A stretch of 64,000 nt of DNA. It comes from Nigrospora sphaerica. Its lineage: Eukaryota > Ascomycota > Sordariomycetes > Amphisphaeriales > Apiosporaceae. Both the position numbers and the translations under genes were made by a program. This document shows, one piece after another, positions 9,784 through 20,173 of this stretch. The notes beneath the pieces were generated by a model that worked only from the letters and a program-made list of their open reading frames with translations, ran no database searches and had not been told where the DNA came from. Numbering within the stretch: the stretch's first letter is position 1; each line of letters starts with the position of its first letter. Where the stretch lies: positions 1,790,501-1,854,500 of the forward strand of contig JAGVVL010000018.1 of assembly GCA_018287875.1 (NCBI GenBank). The letters are read 5' to 3'.

Positions 9784-12127
9784 TTAGAAGAACTTGCCCG
9801 TCACCTTGGAGATGCCGACGGCTTCTCGCTGGTAGGTGATGGAGTCAGTTTCGTCACCCTCGATCCTGGCAGCTGGGTCCGGGAAGGGTCGGCTAAGTGC
9901 ATCGAAACGCTGGTGCGTCCTCTTGGCACGAATGTACTGGAATGACAGCCGCAGGCCGAGTGCGCCAAAACCCCAAAGCAGACCCCCCACGGGCGCTGCC
10001 ACGAAAGCGCCAAAGGCGCCCCAGTCCTGTGTGTAAAGGCCTTGCTGGAGAAGGATCAGCTCGCCGCCAAGCTGGGCATCGCCGTAGTAGATGGTGCCGA
10101 AGATAAAGACAGTGAGGATACCGCCCAAGCCACCAACCACAACTTCGAATCCGCGCCACCAGTAGAAGCGCTCCGACAGACCCAACACGAGAACTGGGAT
10201 CGTGGCTGCGGCCAACAGATCGGTGATCAAGTAGATCTGAAGGATGCTCGGGGCGCGGATAGCCAGGACCACAACGGGGATGATGATTAACACAACAGCG
10301 CCGCGGATGTACCAGACGTTGAGGCGATTCCGAAAGAGGTCATTGGAAGCGGACGAGACCATGGCAGACTGAAGGCTGTCGAAGGCAGCGGTGCTGAGGG
10401 CAACGGCCATTACAAGCACGATACCAACGACCCAGTTCGGCAATCTCTCGAGTAACAGAAAGAAAGCCACGGAGCCGTCCTCGTTCGGGGGGTCGCCAGG
10501 CCAGGCCCCAGACCAGACGGCAATGAGTCCGGTGCAGCCGACAAGGGTGAGGACGATCAAGATGACGACCATGGCCGCCGAGACGCCAATCCAGAGGTCC
10601 CTATCCGTCTTGGAAGCGAAGGTCCGCAGCCAAAAGCTGGACAGGAAGAAGTCGTTGGTCAGGATGGCAATGGGAAAAATATACATGAGCTGCCATCCAA
10701 GTAAGTTGGGCTCGAGAAGACCAGACGACTCGATAAGCTCTGGTTTGATTTCCGTCTTAACCCCAATGGTGATGGTGGCAATAATGATGAGGAGCACAAT
10801 CATGGCGCCTTGGACGTTGTCTGTGATGAAGGAAATTCGGAATCCTCCCAAGGCTGTATCGCAACACGTCAGTTTGATTTGGGGGGGGGGGGGGGGGGCA
10901 AAGCGGGTCTGTTCACTGACAGGTATACCAGGTTGTGACAATGCATTGCACGATGATGACGGGTAGACCATTCAGGCCAGTCAAAGCATTTACAACTTGT
11001 CCCACTGCAGACAGCTCTGCCACCATATACAAGAACAGCGTGAGCATCGTCAGAGCGCTGAGGTACAGGGCCGTGATGATCCCGTACCGCTGCCTTGTCC
11101 ATTCGGTGAGGACAAAGCCTTCTGGACATTTCCTGCGGATGACGGGGCCGAGCGCAGCGAAGATGAGCAAGGGCAAAGCTGAGGAGAGGGCGTACACAAG
11201 TACGCCTTGGAGACCCGATATGATGGCTAACTGGGGGTATGAGAACAGAATGCCAGAGCCCATGGCTGCAGTTGACGAAACACCTGAGTCAGTACAACCG
11301 GAACGAGGTGGAAAGGGAGGGGGACGGGGGGGATTGATCGGAGCGGCAGCACGTTTCCCACGCAAGCATTAACTTGATCGAGTATTACGGTACAATCTCA
11401 GCTTCATGTCCACAGCCGCCGGCGATCTCCTCTGGAACGAGCCCACAAGAGCTTGCCCAGAGGTTGGATCGTGGCAGGCTTGCTTCCAATCCGCGCCCGT
11501 AGTGAGCCGCGGCCGCCAACCCCCCGGCCCCGAGCGCCAGGAGACGTCTCGGGGTCCCGGGAGGCCGGAGACCTTTGTTGATCTTGGGTACAACGAACCT
11601 ATGGGTCAGTCTGCGCAGGTCACCACTCTGATCTCATACCGCTTTGCTCGTCGTGGGTGGTTGCTCTCGGGCGACCGCCGCCGCATCGGCCGTGCCGGGC
11701 TCAAAATGCTGTGCTACCGCCCGGGATCTTGGGAGAGATGTGCTACTGCGTAAGCATGTTTGGCGTCTCGACTACTCACCAGAGGCGATGAAGTTGAGGG
11801 CCAGCGGCAGAGCTGTGGCTCGGGTCAGCATGATATTCTACAGTGCGGGGGCGCGGAAGATCATCTGCAGAGGGCCGTGATCTCCCCTGAAGCTCTGGTC
11901 TGACCCGACTGTGTCCTGTTTCCCGCGAGAAAGTCCGCTTTGGGCTGCTTTCTCATCCTCCAGGCGAGCCCGGTGCCGAGTATACTGGGGCCCACGTCAG
12001 CTCGCGTCCGCACGTGCGCTCCAAGGCTCCCCGATTTGGGCTCCCTTGGGGGATGTCTTCCGTACAGAAACGCTGCATAAGTCACATAGATGACGGCGTT
12101 CGACGCCGCGAACGAAGGCTGGCCCAT
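9784..12127 (-). CDS. Sodium:solute symporter family permease (urea-transporter-like), 5 exons
   Basis: Exons 12127-12066, 11984-11905, 11818-11780, 11265-10921 and 10853-9784 join in frame to 1596 nt (531 aa). The order of motifs fits one SSS permease: GTGLAWRMRKQPKADFLAGN, ALPLALNFIASAMGSG, FSYPQLAIISGLQG, CPEGFVLTEWTRQRYG, SLGGFRISFITDNVQG, LTNDFFLSSFWLRTFASKTD and STAAFDSLQSAMVSSASND. About a dozen hydrophobic helices alternate with short loops. Known: family members couple solute uptake to Na+ or H+; the fungal branch is often labelled urea-transporter-like, but the substrate is not shown here. Odd points: exon 3 is only 39 nt, intron 3 is 514 nt, and intron 4 carries an 18-nt G run (poly-C in the transcript) before its 3' splice site. 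The three small upstream exons are inferred from motif continuity. Confidence 0.87.
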
Positions 12128-13300
12128 GATGGCGTGTGTGCCGTGGCAGACGGATGAAGTAGGTTGCGGGATATATAACGGGATCTGGGGGCGCGACGAT
12201 GTTCAAAGCAGTCGACTCTTAGTAGGAAACGACAATGAATCCTGAATTAACGGCCAAATAAGAATTAGGAAGTTGTGGTCGTTTCTGTGTCGTCCTGCCT
12301 CGATGCTGTATCGGGTTCAAAATTCTTCGTCTTGGCCAGGAGCAAAAATACCGGGCGTCCAAATGTGACTAAGCGCCACCAATGGCGGGGATCAAGTCTC
12401 TCTCGACAGGTGAGGGACATTACGACTGGAGTACGCCATCATCGTACCTTCCAGTTCTCCCCTAGCGCATGGCATGGCGCGTCGTCCCATCCAGTAATCA
12501 ATACTACATGGCCTACTTTGCTCAATGTCGGTACTTCAAGTACACTCCATGCGGGCTGCCAGGGCGTTTTGGGAGGCCAAGTATAACAAGAGATCACCCA
12601 CCTACCTCATTGTTAAACGTGGACAGAGGAATATTTCCTCCGTTTTTCTCCTTGTCACCACCTGCGACGGCTTCGAATCCCGCCGTCGTGAGTTTTTGCT
12701 TGCCGCCGCGACACGAAGGCGCCGAGACCGGCGTCTGTCGTTCCAATTATTTGGGATCAACCATACCCGGCCATCATACGATATGGTTCCGTCATGTCCA
12801 TGATGCTCCATTTATTCCACCGAGGTACGCCCCGAAAGGTGCGGTTGGATCATCAGCCGAACAAAGGGTACGCGATGGGTTCATTGAACGTCCGTGTTCG
12901 ATCCAATGAATGCTCGCCGGACAGGTATTCCCGGACTTTCTAGTCAGACGTCGCGTGCATGTCGCTAGTGGGGATGCAATTTTCACAAGTCGGTCCGTCA
13001 CGAACCCTCATCAAACGTAGAGACGCCTGGTTACTGTCTATCAAACCGAACAATCTATCAGTGGCGAACATATGGACGGGCCGCAGCAAAGAAGAAAGAC
13101 TCCCAAGGAGCTATCCTGCCTCGTCCTCTCTATCCACTTGTGCAGACGGGGGGCTATCATGAGTGCGTTATATGTAGTCCAGCACCTCAGCAAAGTACCG
13201 GCAATCACGGTACTCGCCAACCTGGATCCAGGAAAGAAGATTGGTGTGGTATGGCTCGGCACGCCAAGTCACAGCCCAGCACCAGACATCCGTACCGCGG
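12128..13300. other. Intergenic, upstream of symporter
   Basis: No gene found. Short frames occur on both strands without conserved motifs. A small hairpin near 12663-12688 with a TTCGAATCC-like loop resembles a tRNA T-arm, but the rest of a tRNA cloverleaf is absent. Confidence 0.55.
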
Positions 13301-15984
13301 TTAAGCAGCCTCGCTATTCTCAGCACGCTCTTGGGCATCCGTGGCTTCGTCTTGTGCGACGCCACCCGCAGCAGCCTGGGCCTGCTGGGCCTGCGTCATC
13401 AGGTGCCAGTACGCCATCGGGGCCAGGTTGGGATCGTGCAGATAGGGCGTGGCCCAGCTGTACGCCGGAGGCGGCAACATTGTGTAGGGAAGCTGAGGCG
13501 CGGCAGCATAGTTGGGTGTTTCCATCTGTCCAGGCGCCAGCGAGTACTGCGGGCTGGTGAAGGGTGTGCCACCATAGTTCGGCATCCAGCCGAAGGGCGG
13601 AGCGGCCATGGCGGGGCCATCTCCGCCGTGGAATGGCGTCGGATGGGCCGGGACTTCCCTCGGGACCGAGTCGGCCGACGCTGCGTACTTGTGGGACTCT
13701 GCCGGCGTCGTCGGGCTTCGCTTGGTCGTCTCGACCCGGCGCTGGCTGTAGTGCTCCGGGCTGAGATAATGGTCGTTGCGGGCGGCACGGCGGGTGTGGT
13801 GATTGCCCACCTCCTTGCTGTTCTTGCGCTCGACGCGAATGGAGGCGCCCATGACCCTCTCTCCCGTCTACTTTTGTCAGCATCCCTATCGAATTAAGCC
13901 AGAGAACAGAGTCAACGTACCATGCGCTCGCAAGCCAGCTCGGCCATGTTAGGACGTGTAAACTCCACGAACGCAAAGACGTTGGCACCTAGCAATCACA
14001 ACATCATCAGTCACCGACTTCAAAGCACGAAACCACGCGAATGTGGCATACCGTTGCGAGGTCCATCCTTCTGGATGACCTGAACATTGTGCACATCACC
14101 AATGGCATCGCCCAAGCTCCAAAGCCTGTCCTTCAGCTCCGAAGTGTCGCAGTGGTTCGGAAGGCCACCGACGAAGACCGATCGACGGTCGATCTCATAT
14201 CTTGTGAGGAAGTCTTCGTCGTGGTTTCTTCGGATGTTGTGCCGTCCAAGTCGCTTTTCGTCGTGCGCGACGACGCGGAAAAAAGCGTGGTGCTTGAACG
14301 CCTGTTCCATCATGGATTAGCTATGCCCGAGGGGAAGCCTCGTTGTTGCGGGTTGCCACTTACAGCCTGTACGTCTCTCTTCGGGTCGAAGGCCGTGAAC
14401 TCGACCATCACAGCGCGGCCGCGAATCCCCATGGCATCGGCAACGGACTGGTTGAGCGTCTGGATCTTCAGAATGGGGCCAAATGGGCTCAGCAACTCGT
14501 CGGCGTCCTCCTCGGTAAGGTCACCGCCGCAGTGATTGTACATCACGAATGTTCCTGGGTACATTGGCAATCAGCACAGGCGTTCGAAAAGCCGAATATG
14601 GCTTGATTGGGTGCATATTTACGGTTTGCCTTCACCATCTCCGTACGGCACGCACGACCGTGAATGACGGCACCTCTGCCCACATTCATAGCCTCGCGTG
14701 CGTCTTTGTCATTCTAAGGCGCCGCAGGAGTAAGAATAAATCCTCAAATGTATCAAGTGCCGCAGCTCAACTTACGGTGAACTGGCAGAATGCGAAAGGC
14801 ATGTTGCGCGGGTCTCTGCGAATCTTGACGAAAACCACTCCAAACTTGCTGAAGTGGCGAGTTACCTCTGCCTCGAGGGCCTGGTCGTCGACCGCCTCCG
14901 GCAAGCTAGATCACATTAGCAGGCATGCTGGTATCATCTCGCAGGTAAGACACTTACTTGGCCACAAAGACGCAGGAACTGGCTGGGTAGAATTCCTGAG
15001 CATCAACGCCGCCGACCTGGTGTCGGGTGGCGTTTCCTTGGCCCCGGTGGCGGTGACCAACTGGCGAGTCCGGGATGCTGCCATGGCGCAAGTGAATCGG
15101 AGGTCTGCCACCGAACTTGATGCCGTGGCCGGCAGGACGGTCGTACGACTCGACCGGGCCCGAGAAGATGTCTGCCTCCTCTGCGGCCGGCTCGATGCTG
15201 TCGAGGCGATAACTCTCGGATTCTCGGCGGGTTGCATTCCGGAGGACGTCAGCGAACGACTGCGAGCGGCCAGGTTGCTTTGACGAAGATCCGAAGAAGC
15301 CCCTGGTCAGGTAGTGTAAGCTTAGTATGAAAACATGCGACGACCAAGAGATTTGGTTGCTCACTGGGACTTGGAAACGGGGGAGCCCTTGAGGCGCATG
15401 CTAGACATGCGAGTGGTCAGAGGGGCACCGCCATCTAACTGTTGAGTTAGTCGACTTCGAACGCAAGCGTGTGAGATATTCGGCATGGGGGTCATGCCGG
15501 TGAAGGTGACGGCGATAGCTTTCTGCTGTGGAACTACCGGTGGGAAGGAGGAAAGAAAGAGAAACAGATTGAGGAATCCGTGTCATCAATAGGAGCAGTA
15601 TACCCCAGTGGAATCCTCGAAGGCCATTGGAGGGAAGGTGAGGAAAAATATGAAGCAAGGATTAAATAGAGAGAGATGGAGACGGAGATGAAGCGGTGAT
15701 GAAAAGACGTCGGCTTCTCGTGTGGTACACCGACCGGAGAGGCGATGATGGTGATAGAAAAGGTGATGGTGATGTTTTGGCAATCTTCGGAGGAAGGAGC
15801 GATCGAAGAAGAGGAAAGACGAAAGAGAAACGGAGAATCTGAACTTACCCTCGACGTCGGTCTCACTCGAGATGGCGCTGGGCGACGTGAGGCCCTGCTT
15901 GCCACTCTTCGAACTTGCAATGCGCTCGCCACCTAGTCCGCCGGAAGACCAGGATTTGGTGTCGTGCCTCTTGCTGTAGGCCAT
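13301..15984 (-). CDS. Three-RRM RNA-binding protein, Rim4-like, 9 exons
   Basis: Exons 15984-15849, 15434-15365, 15302-14958, 14905-14776, 14713-14623, 14554-14364, 14301-14052, 13988-13921 and 13867-13301 join in frame to 1848 nt (615 aa). RRM1 (about 172-258) has CVFVANLPEAVDDQALEAEV and MPFAFCQFT. RRM2-like (about 259-345) starts FVMYNHCGGDLTEEDADELL. RRM3 (about 365-440) has RRSVFVGGLPNH and ANVFAFVEFTRPNMAE. The N-terminus is Ser/Lys-rich and the C-terminal 180 residues are Pro/Gln/Ala/Tyr-rich, likely disordered. This matches a conserved ascomycete RNP-domain family resembling yeast Rim4, a meiotic translational regulator; the meiotic role is inference. The transposon pair lies just upstream. 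RRM assignment is firm, the orthology moderate. Confidence 0.85.
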
Positions 15985-16882
15985 GATTGCGAACCTGCAA
16001 GGTTCAAGGTCAGAGAAGCAAACCTGGTGACTGGAAACGAGATCGTTGGATAGTGTGGTGTTCAAACCGTGGGAGGGGAAGGTGTGGGCTGGGACACCAT
16101 TAGTGGGACGGGAAAACGTGAGTGGGAGGGGGGACGAACAGAAAGGATGTTGGTTGAATAGAAGCTGGAACAAGATGGAGGTGTGTCAGTGGAAACAAAG
16201 ATCAATGCAAGTTAGGCAATGAGGCCCTCCAAAGATGGTAGAACAAAGGAGAAAAAGTAAATGTGTCCAGGCAGGGAGTGTGGAAGGGTGCAGACCCTGG
16301 CGGAAGACGGCGGAAGACTGCAGGTACAAGCGACGTGACCCGGAAGGGGAGAGAGGGAATGGACTCGCGAGGGGTAAAGGACAATGGCAAAGAAGAGGGC
16401 GAGAGGAACATGCAATCAATAAGGCAAGGCACCATGTGAATCAAAACAGAGCAGGGCAGTGTAACATACGAGTGATATGGGCCGGCCTGCGTAGGCAAAG
16501 TTATGTGAGCAGAGTCATGTGGACAGGGGAATGGTTATGGAAACACCAAATCAAGTGTAGGAAAAATGCGAGGGCGAGAAATATTCTCAAAGAAATCAAG
16601 GCAACGCAACACCAACAGACACAGAAAGTAAAAAGGGCGGTTGTATAAGGTCCTCCACTGGAAGGTAAGGTAAGTGTGAAGGAATTCGGAAGGGCGAGTG
16701 CAAATGAGGGACGTCAAAGACCAGGTAATGGCAGTAAAAATGGCGGGTACATGAAATGACCCCCGGGGGAGTGCACAACAGTCTGGTACCGGGAAAAGGT
16801 ATCGACATGTAAGTTCACACCTGTTGTTGATGAACTTGTTGGTCCGTGCGAAGTATAGAGGAATACTTGAGCGCGGATTGGT
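15985..16882. other. Upstream region / probable 5' leader of the RRM gene
   Basis: About 900 bp between the RRM-gene ATG and the first transposon. The plus strand is strongly purine-rich, so the transcript strand would be pyrimidine-rich, as in long fungal 5' leaders. Small open frames occur on the transcript strand but no conserved protein is seen. Whether it is transcribed cannot be told from sequence. Confidence 0.5.
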
Positions 16883-16985
16883 GGCTCCCAATAGGCGCAC
16901 GGGTACCCGTGCGGATAAAATCGCACGGGACCCGTGCGGATTCTGTTTATAGCTTAGCGTGCCTTGGTTCCGGCCGACATCGCAC
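16883..16985 (+). repeat. Left terminal inverted repeat, MULE copy A
   Basis: 103 bp, an exact reverse complement of 19805-19907 and identical to the copy B left repeat. It contains the palindrome GCACGGGTACCCGTGC (16897-16912) and, 10 bp further in, GCACGGGACCCGTGC (16923-16937), likely transposase binding sites by position. Confidence 0.95.
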
Positions 16986-17082
16986 CTCTCCCTATGTAGT
17001 ATGGTAATTAGCACAGCCCAGCTTTCGTCTAGGATACCGCAACCAGCTCGTCGTTATCCTGTACCTCTTCAATTACTTTCCG

Positions 17083-19724
17083 CTATACGAATCTTGCTGC
17101 GTATATAGTCTGCTGCTCCTCGCAGTCTTGTCCTGCCCTTCTCCAAAGGCTTCCCATGCCTCTCCGGTTAGGTAGGCTGCTTGCCGACTCTTCTGCCACC
17201 TGAGCATCGATCCGCTCTGTCTCAGATCGTTCCCAGTCTAGATATGCCATCATTTCCTCCTTCGTCCAGTCCCGTCCCCCTTTGGCGTTAAACAACGCCT
17301 CGTCATTTGCTTATAATCTAAGCACCAATCGTACTCCGCTTTGCTATACCGTAGTGGTAACCCCATTGCCTTCCTGTACATCTGGTTATTAGAATAAGTG
17401 CCCGGAGGTAGGGTCTTCTTCCAGACCTCTCTTTCTACGACATATCTTTGGTATATCGCTTTTGGGTCGGTGTACTTTATAGGCTGCTCTAGAGCCTGCT
17501 GCTGTTCTTCGACTTGTCCTGAGGCTTGATCTTTAACTCGTCTCGAAGACTGGTTATTAACCTCCTCTGTAGGTCGAGCTTCGATCTCCTCTGAAAGCTG
17601 AGCTTCGATCTCCTCTAAAAGCTGAGCTTCGACCTCCTCTGAAAGCTGAGCTTCGATCTCTTCTAGGATATATTCCGTGGCATCTTCTTGAGTCGGCGAG
17701 TCGGACAGGAAGTCGGGGGCGGGAGACTCATGTGGAGGTCCAGACGCTAATAACTCGGACATAGCTTCAGACATCGGTGTGTCGGCTAGGGGTTCCGGTA
17801 CTGTTTGCAGCTGTTGTGATGCCGCCGCCTCTACACGAAGTTGTAGCTCCGCGTGCCTTAGGGGGTATAATTGAGACACCCTCGAATGGCCTAGACGGTT
17901 GCATCTGGTACATATTGCTGGACCATTTCGTTTAGTTGCGGTTTCAACGGCCTCAAAGCCGCTGGGCTCCTGTCGATTGCTTGACCGTGGTAAAGAGGAC
18001 TTGGCAGCTGTTAAGTCGATACGCTGGCGAGGCTCTTAAAGGAAAGGTTTGGCACCACTTCGGACTAGGTGCCAATGAGAATGGAAGTCCCCGAGATAGA
18101 GAGCTTTACCTTCGGATAACAAAGCCTTAAGTGTGTGAACGCATGGCAGGCCTTGCGACCGAGAGAATGCGCCTGTGCAGCATGGTAGCGGACCGCTTAT
18201 CGGGAGGAGCTTCCGCTGCTCTTCAACCTTTCGAAGAGCCTCTTGTGATACCCAGCCCCGTACCACACCATAGAGTGGACCGGACAGTTCAATCGGGGAC
18301 CGAATCTGCTGCTTTGCCTGGTTGGACCTTAGTTCTCCAAGTTGGTTTATCAACGCGTGCTTGATAGCCCTCTAAGCCTCAAATAAATCAAGTGTTAATT
18401 TTTTTAAATGGCTTTTAAGAAGAGCATGAATGCCTTCGACGCGCGAAGTGACAACATTGCCGAAATGAGGGTAGCTGTCAACCCAGGCCTTCACAAGCTT
18501 TTCCTTATATAAGTCGAGCCATGTCTCCTTAACGTAGGCCACGTCCCGAATATGTGTCGTAATATAGCGCTGTTCAAATATAGACACACGGGTGTTAAAT
18601 ATTTCCTCGGTAGGAGAGCGAATAATTTGGTGCCAATGCTGGTAAAAGTTGTTCCACTCTTTAAGGCTTGCAGATCTGTCGGCTTCGGAGTCTCGGAGTT
18701 GTGGCTAGGTAGCAAATGATAGCTGACAGTAACGAAGGACGGCTTTGTTCGCATGCTAAAGGCATAGCAATGAAGTAGCAGAGGGAAAGCATACTTTAAT
18801 CGCGTTAATGCAAGCAAGACATCGATCGGTAAGAATAACTGAAGGTGGGCGGGATTTGCTGATTTCGTAGAGTGACCGTAGACGCTCTAAAGCCCAAATG
18901 AAATCTCCCTTGCTCTCTCCACTAAGAAATGCGAATGCGATGTAGAAGGACCGTTAAGAAGCGTCTACCCCGATTATATCTAGGAGCGGCATTCCGTACT
19001 TGTTCGTTTTGTAGGTACAGTCGAGAATCAAAACATCCGGATAAGCCTGAAGATAGTTCAGCGACTTTGGATGCGCGAAAAGTAAAGCCTTAACGCGGTT
19101 CTCCGAATCGAGCTGTAAACGGCTCCAGAACCCTTCACGGTTAAGCTGGTTAGCTAGGGCATTGATCGTGCTCTGCCCTTCGCATATCTCGCGCCTGCTG
19201 TCCGCGATACGGTTGTAGATATCTTGCTGCGTTGCAATGGAACCCGTGTTCTGGCGTATGTACGTTCGAATCTCCTTAGGTGGGACGCCAGCATTCGAAA
19301 GGCTGGAGAGGCGGGTCTTCGTTTCGGTATCAAGTGCGCGATGCCTAGGATGGGCGGATGGGTGTAGACTCGGCTCGTGGTTGTGCTGGGCAAACTGCGG
19401 ATCGGGCCGGTGTCGCAATGTCCATGTATCCCCGCCTCGTGATTCTTTTGCTAGCACCGAGAACGGACAGTTGTTACTGCGCGTAGATGTTTTTCGCTGG
19501 CGGGCCTTTCCGGAGGCGTATTCGCGGCATGACCGATCACATGCGTACACGACCGAGAGCCTGCCAGTCTTCTCCTTTGTTGACCTTTTTGTAACGAAGG
19601 CGTAACCTCTAGTGTATGCCCACTTGTTGATAGCTGTGACTAAGGCATCTCGGGACTCGTAGGTGCTTTCTGGAGGAAGACAGTCGTCGGGGAATTTTTG
19701 GTGGATATTGGTAATAGCTGCCAT
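17083..19724 (-). pseudogene. MULE transposase, copy A, disrupted
   Basis: Start ATG at 19724 (MAAITNIHQKF). One frame runs through a FAR1-like zinc-binding region, the MULE catalytic region (LILDCTYKTNKYGMPLLD and later ILTDRCLACINAI), a SWIM-like CxC...CxH segment and a degraded zinc knuckle, ending in a 24-bp coding repeat (EAQLSEEI-type, 17578-17667) and a Glu-rich tail. The frame holds four premature stops: TAA at 18954-18956, TAG at 18756-18758, TAG at 18372-18374 and TAA at 18036-18038. Each corresponds to CAA or TGG in copy B. One base is missing from the C run at 17276-17280. Undamaged length would be about 880 codons. Not functional as it stands. Confidence 0.93.
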
Positions 19725-19804
19725 TGCAAGACAAGTCTTAGGATGGTGATGGTGACAAAAGTAACACGCGAGCGCGTCTCAGCGCGTTCTATAGCGCGTA
19801 AAGT

Positions 19805-19907
19805 GTGCGATGTCGGCCGGAACCAAGGCACGCTAAGCTATAAACAGAATCCGCACGGGTCCCGTGCGATTTTATCCGCACGGGTACCCGTGCGCCTATT
19901 GGGAGCC
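19805..19907 (-). repeat. Right terminal inverted repeat, MULE copy A
   Basis: 103 bp, perfect inverted partner of 16883-16985. It is followed at once by the target duplication CGGATTGGT. Confidence 0.95.
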
Positions 19908-19973
19908 CGGATTGGTGGGTGTATCTTCCGCCTGGTGTTTCTGGGAGGTCCGTGCGAAGTATGTGGGTGCAAA

Positions 19974-20076
19974 GGCTCCCAATAGGCGCACGGGTACCCG
20001 TGCGGATAAAATCGCACGGGACCCGTGCGGATTCTGTTTATAGCTTAGCGTGCCTTGGTTCCGGCCGACATCGCAC
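19974..20076 (+). repeat. Left terminal inverted repeat, MULE copy B
   Basis: 103 bp, identical to the left repeat of copy A and an exact inverse of 22894-22996; it carries the same two internal palindromes. Confidence 0.95.
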
Positions 20077-20173
20077 CTCTCCCTATGTAGTATGGTAATT
20101 AGCACAGCCCAGCTTTCGTCTAGGATACCGCAACCAGCTCGTCGTTATCCTGTACCTCTTCAATTACTTTCCG

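Larger units (their letters stand above)
16883..19907 (-). mobile_element. Mutator-like element (MULE, Hop-type), copy A
   Basis: A 3025-bp element bounded by perfect 103-bp terminal inverted repeats (16883-16985 and 19805-19907; outer end GGCTCCCAATAGGCGCACGG). It is flanked by the 9-bp direct repeat CGGATTGGT at 16874-16882 and 19908-19916, the target-site duplication length typical of MULEs. It carries one transposase reading frame on the minus strand. The architecture (about 3 kb, about 100-bp TIRs, 9-bp duplication, FAR1-like N-terminus, MULE domain) resembles Hop of Fusarium oxysporum. Its coding region is disabled. Confidence 0.95.

Noticed and set aside
12660..12690. tRNA-like T-arm (TTCGAATCC in a hairpin)
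   Set aside because: No A box, anticodon arm or acceptor stem in the right places.
17570..17670. 24-bp direct repeats as a possible CRISPR-like or regulatory array
   Set aside because: They are in frame inside the MULE transposase tail and code for an EAQLSEEI-type protein repeat.
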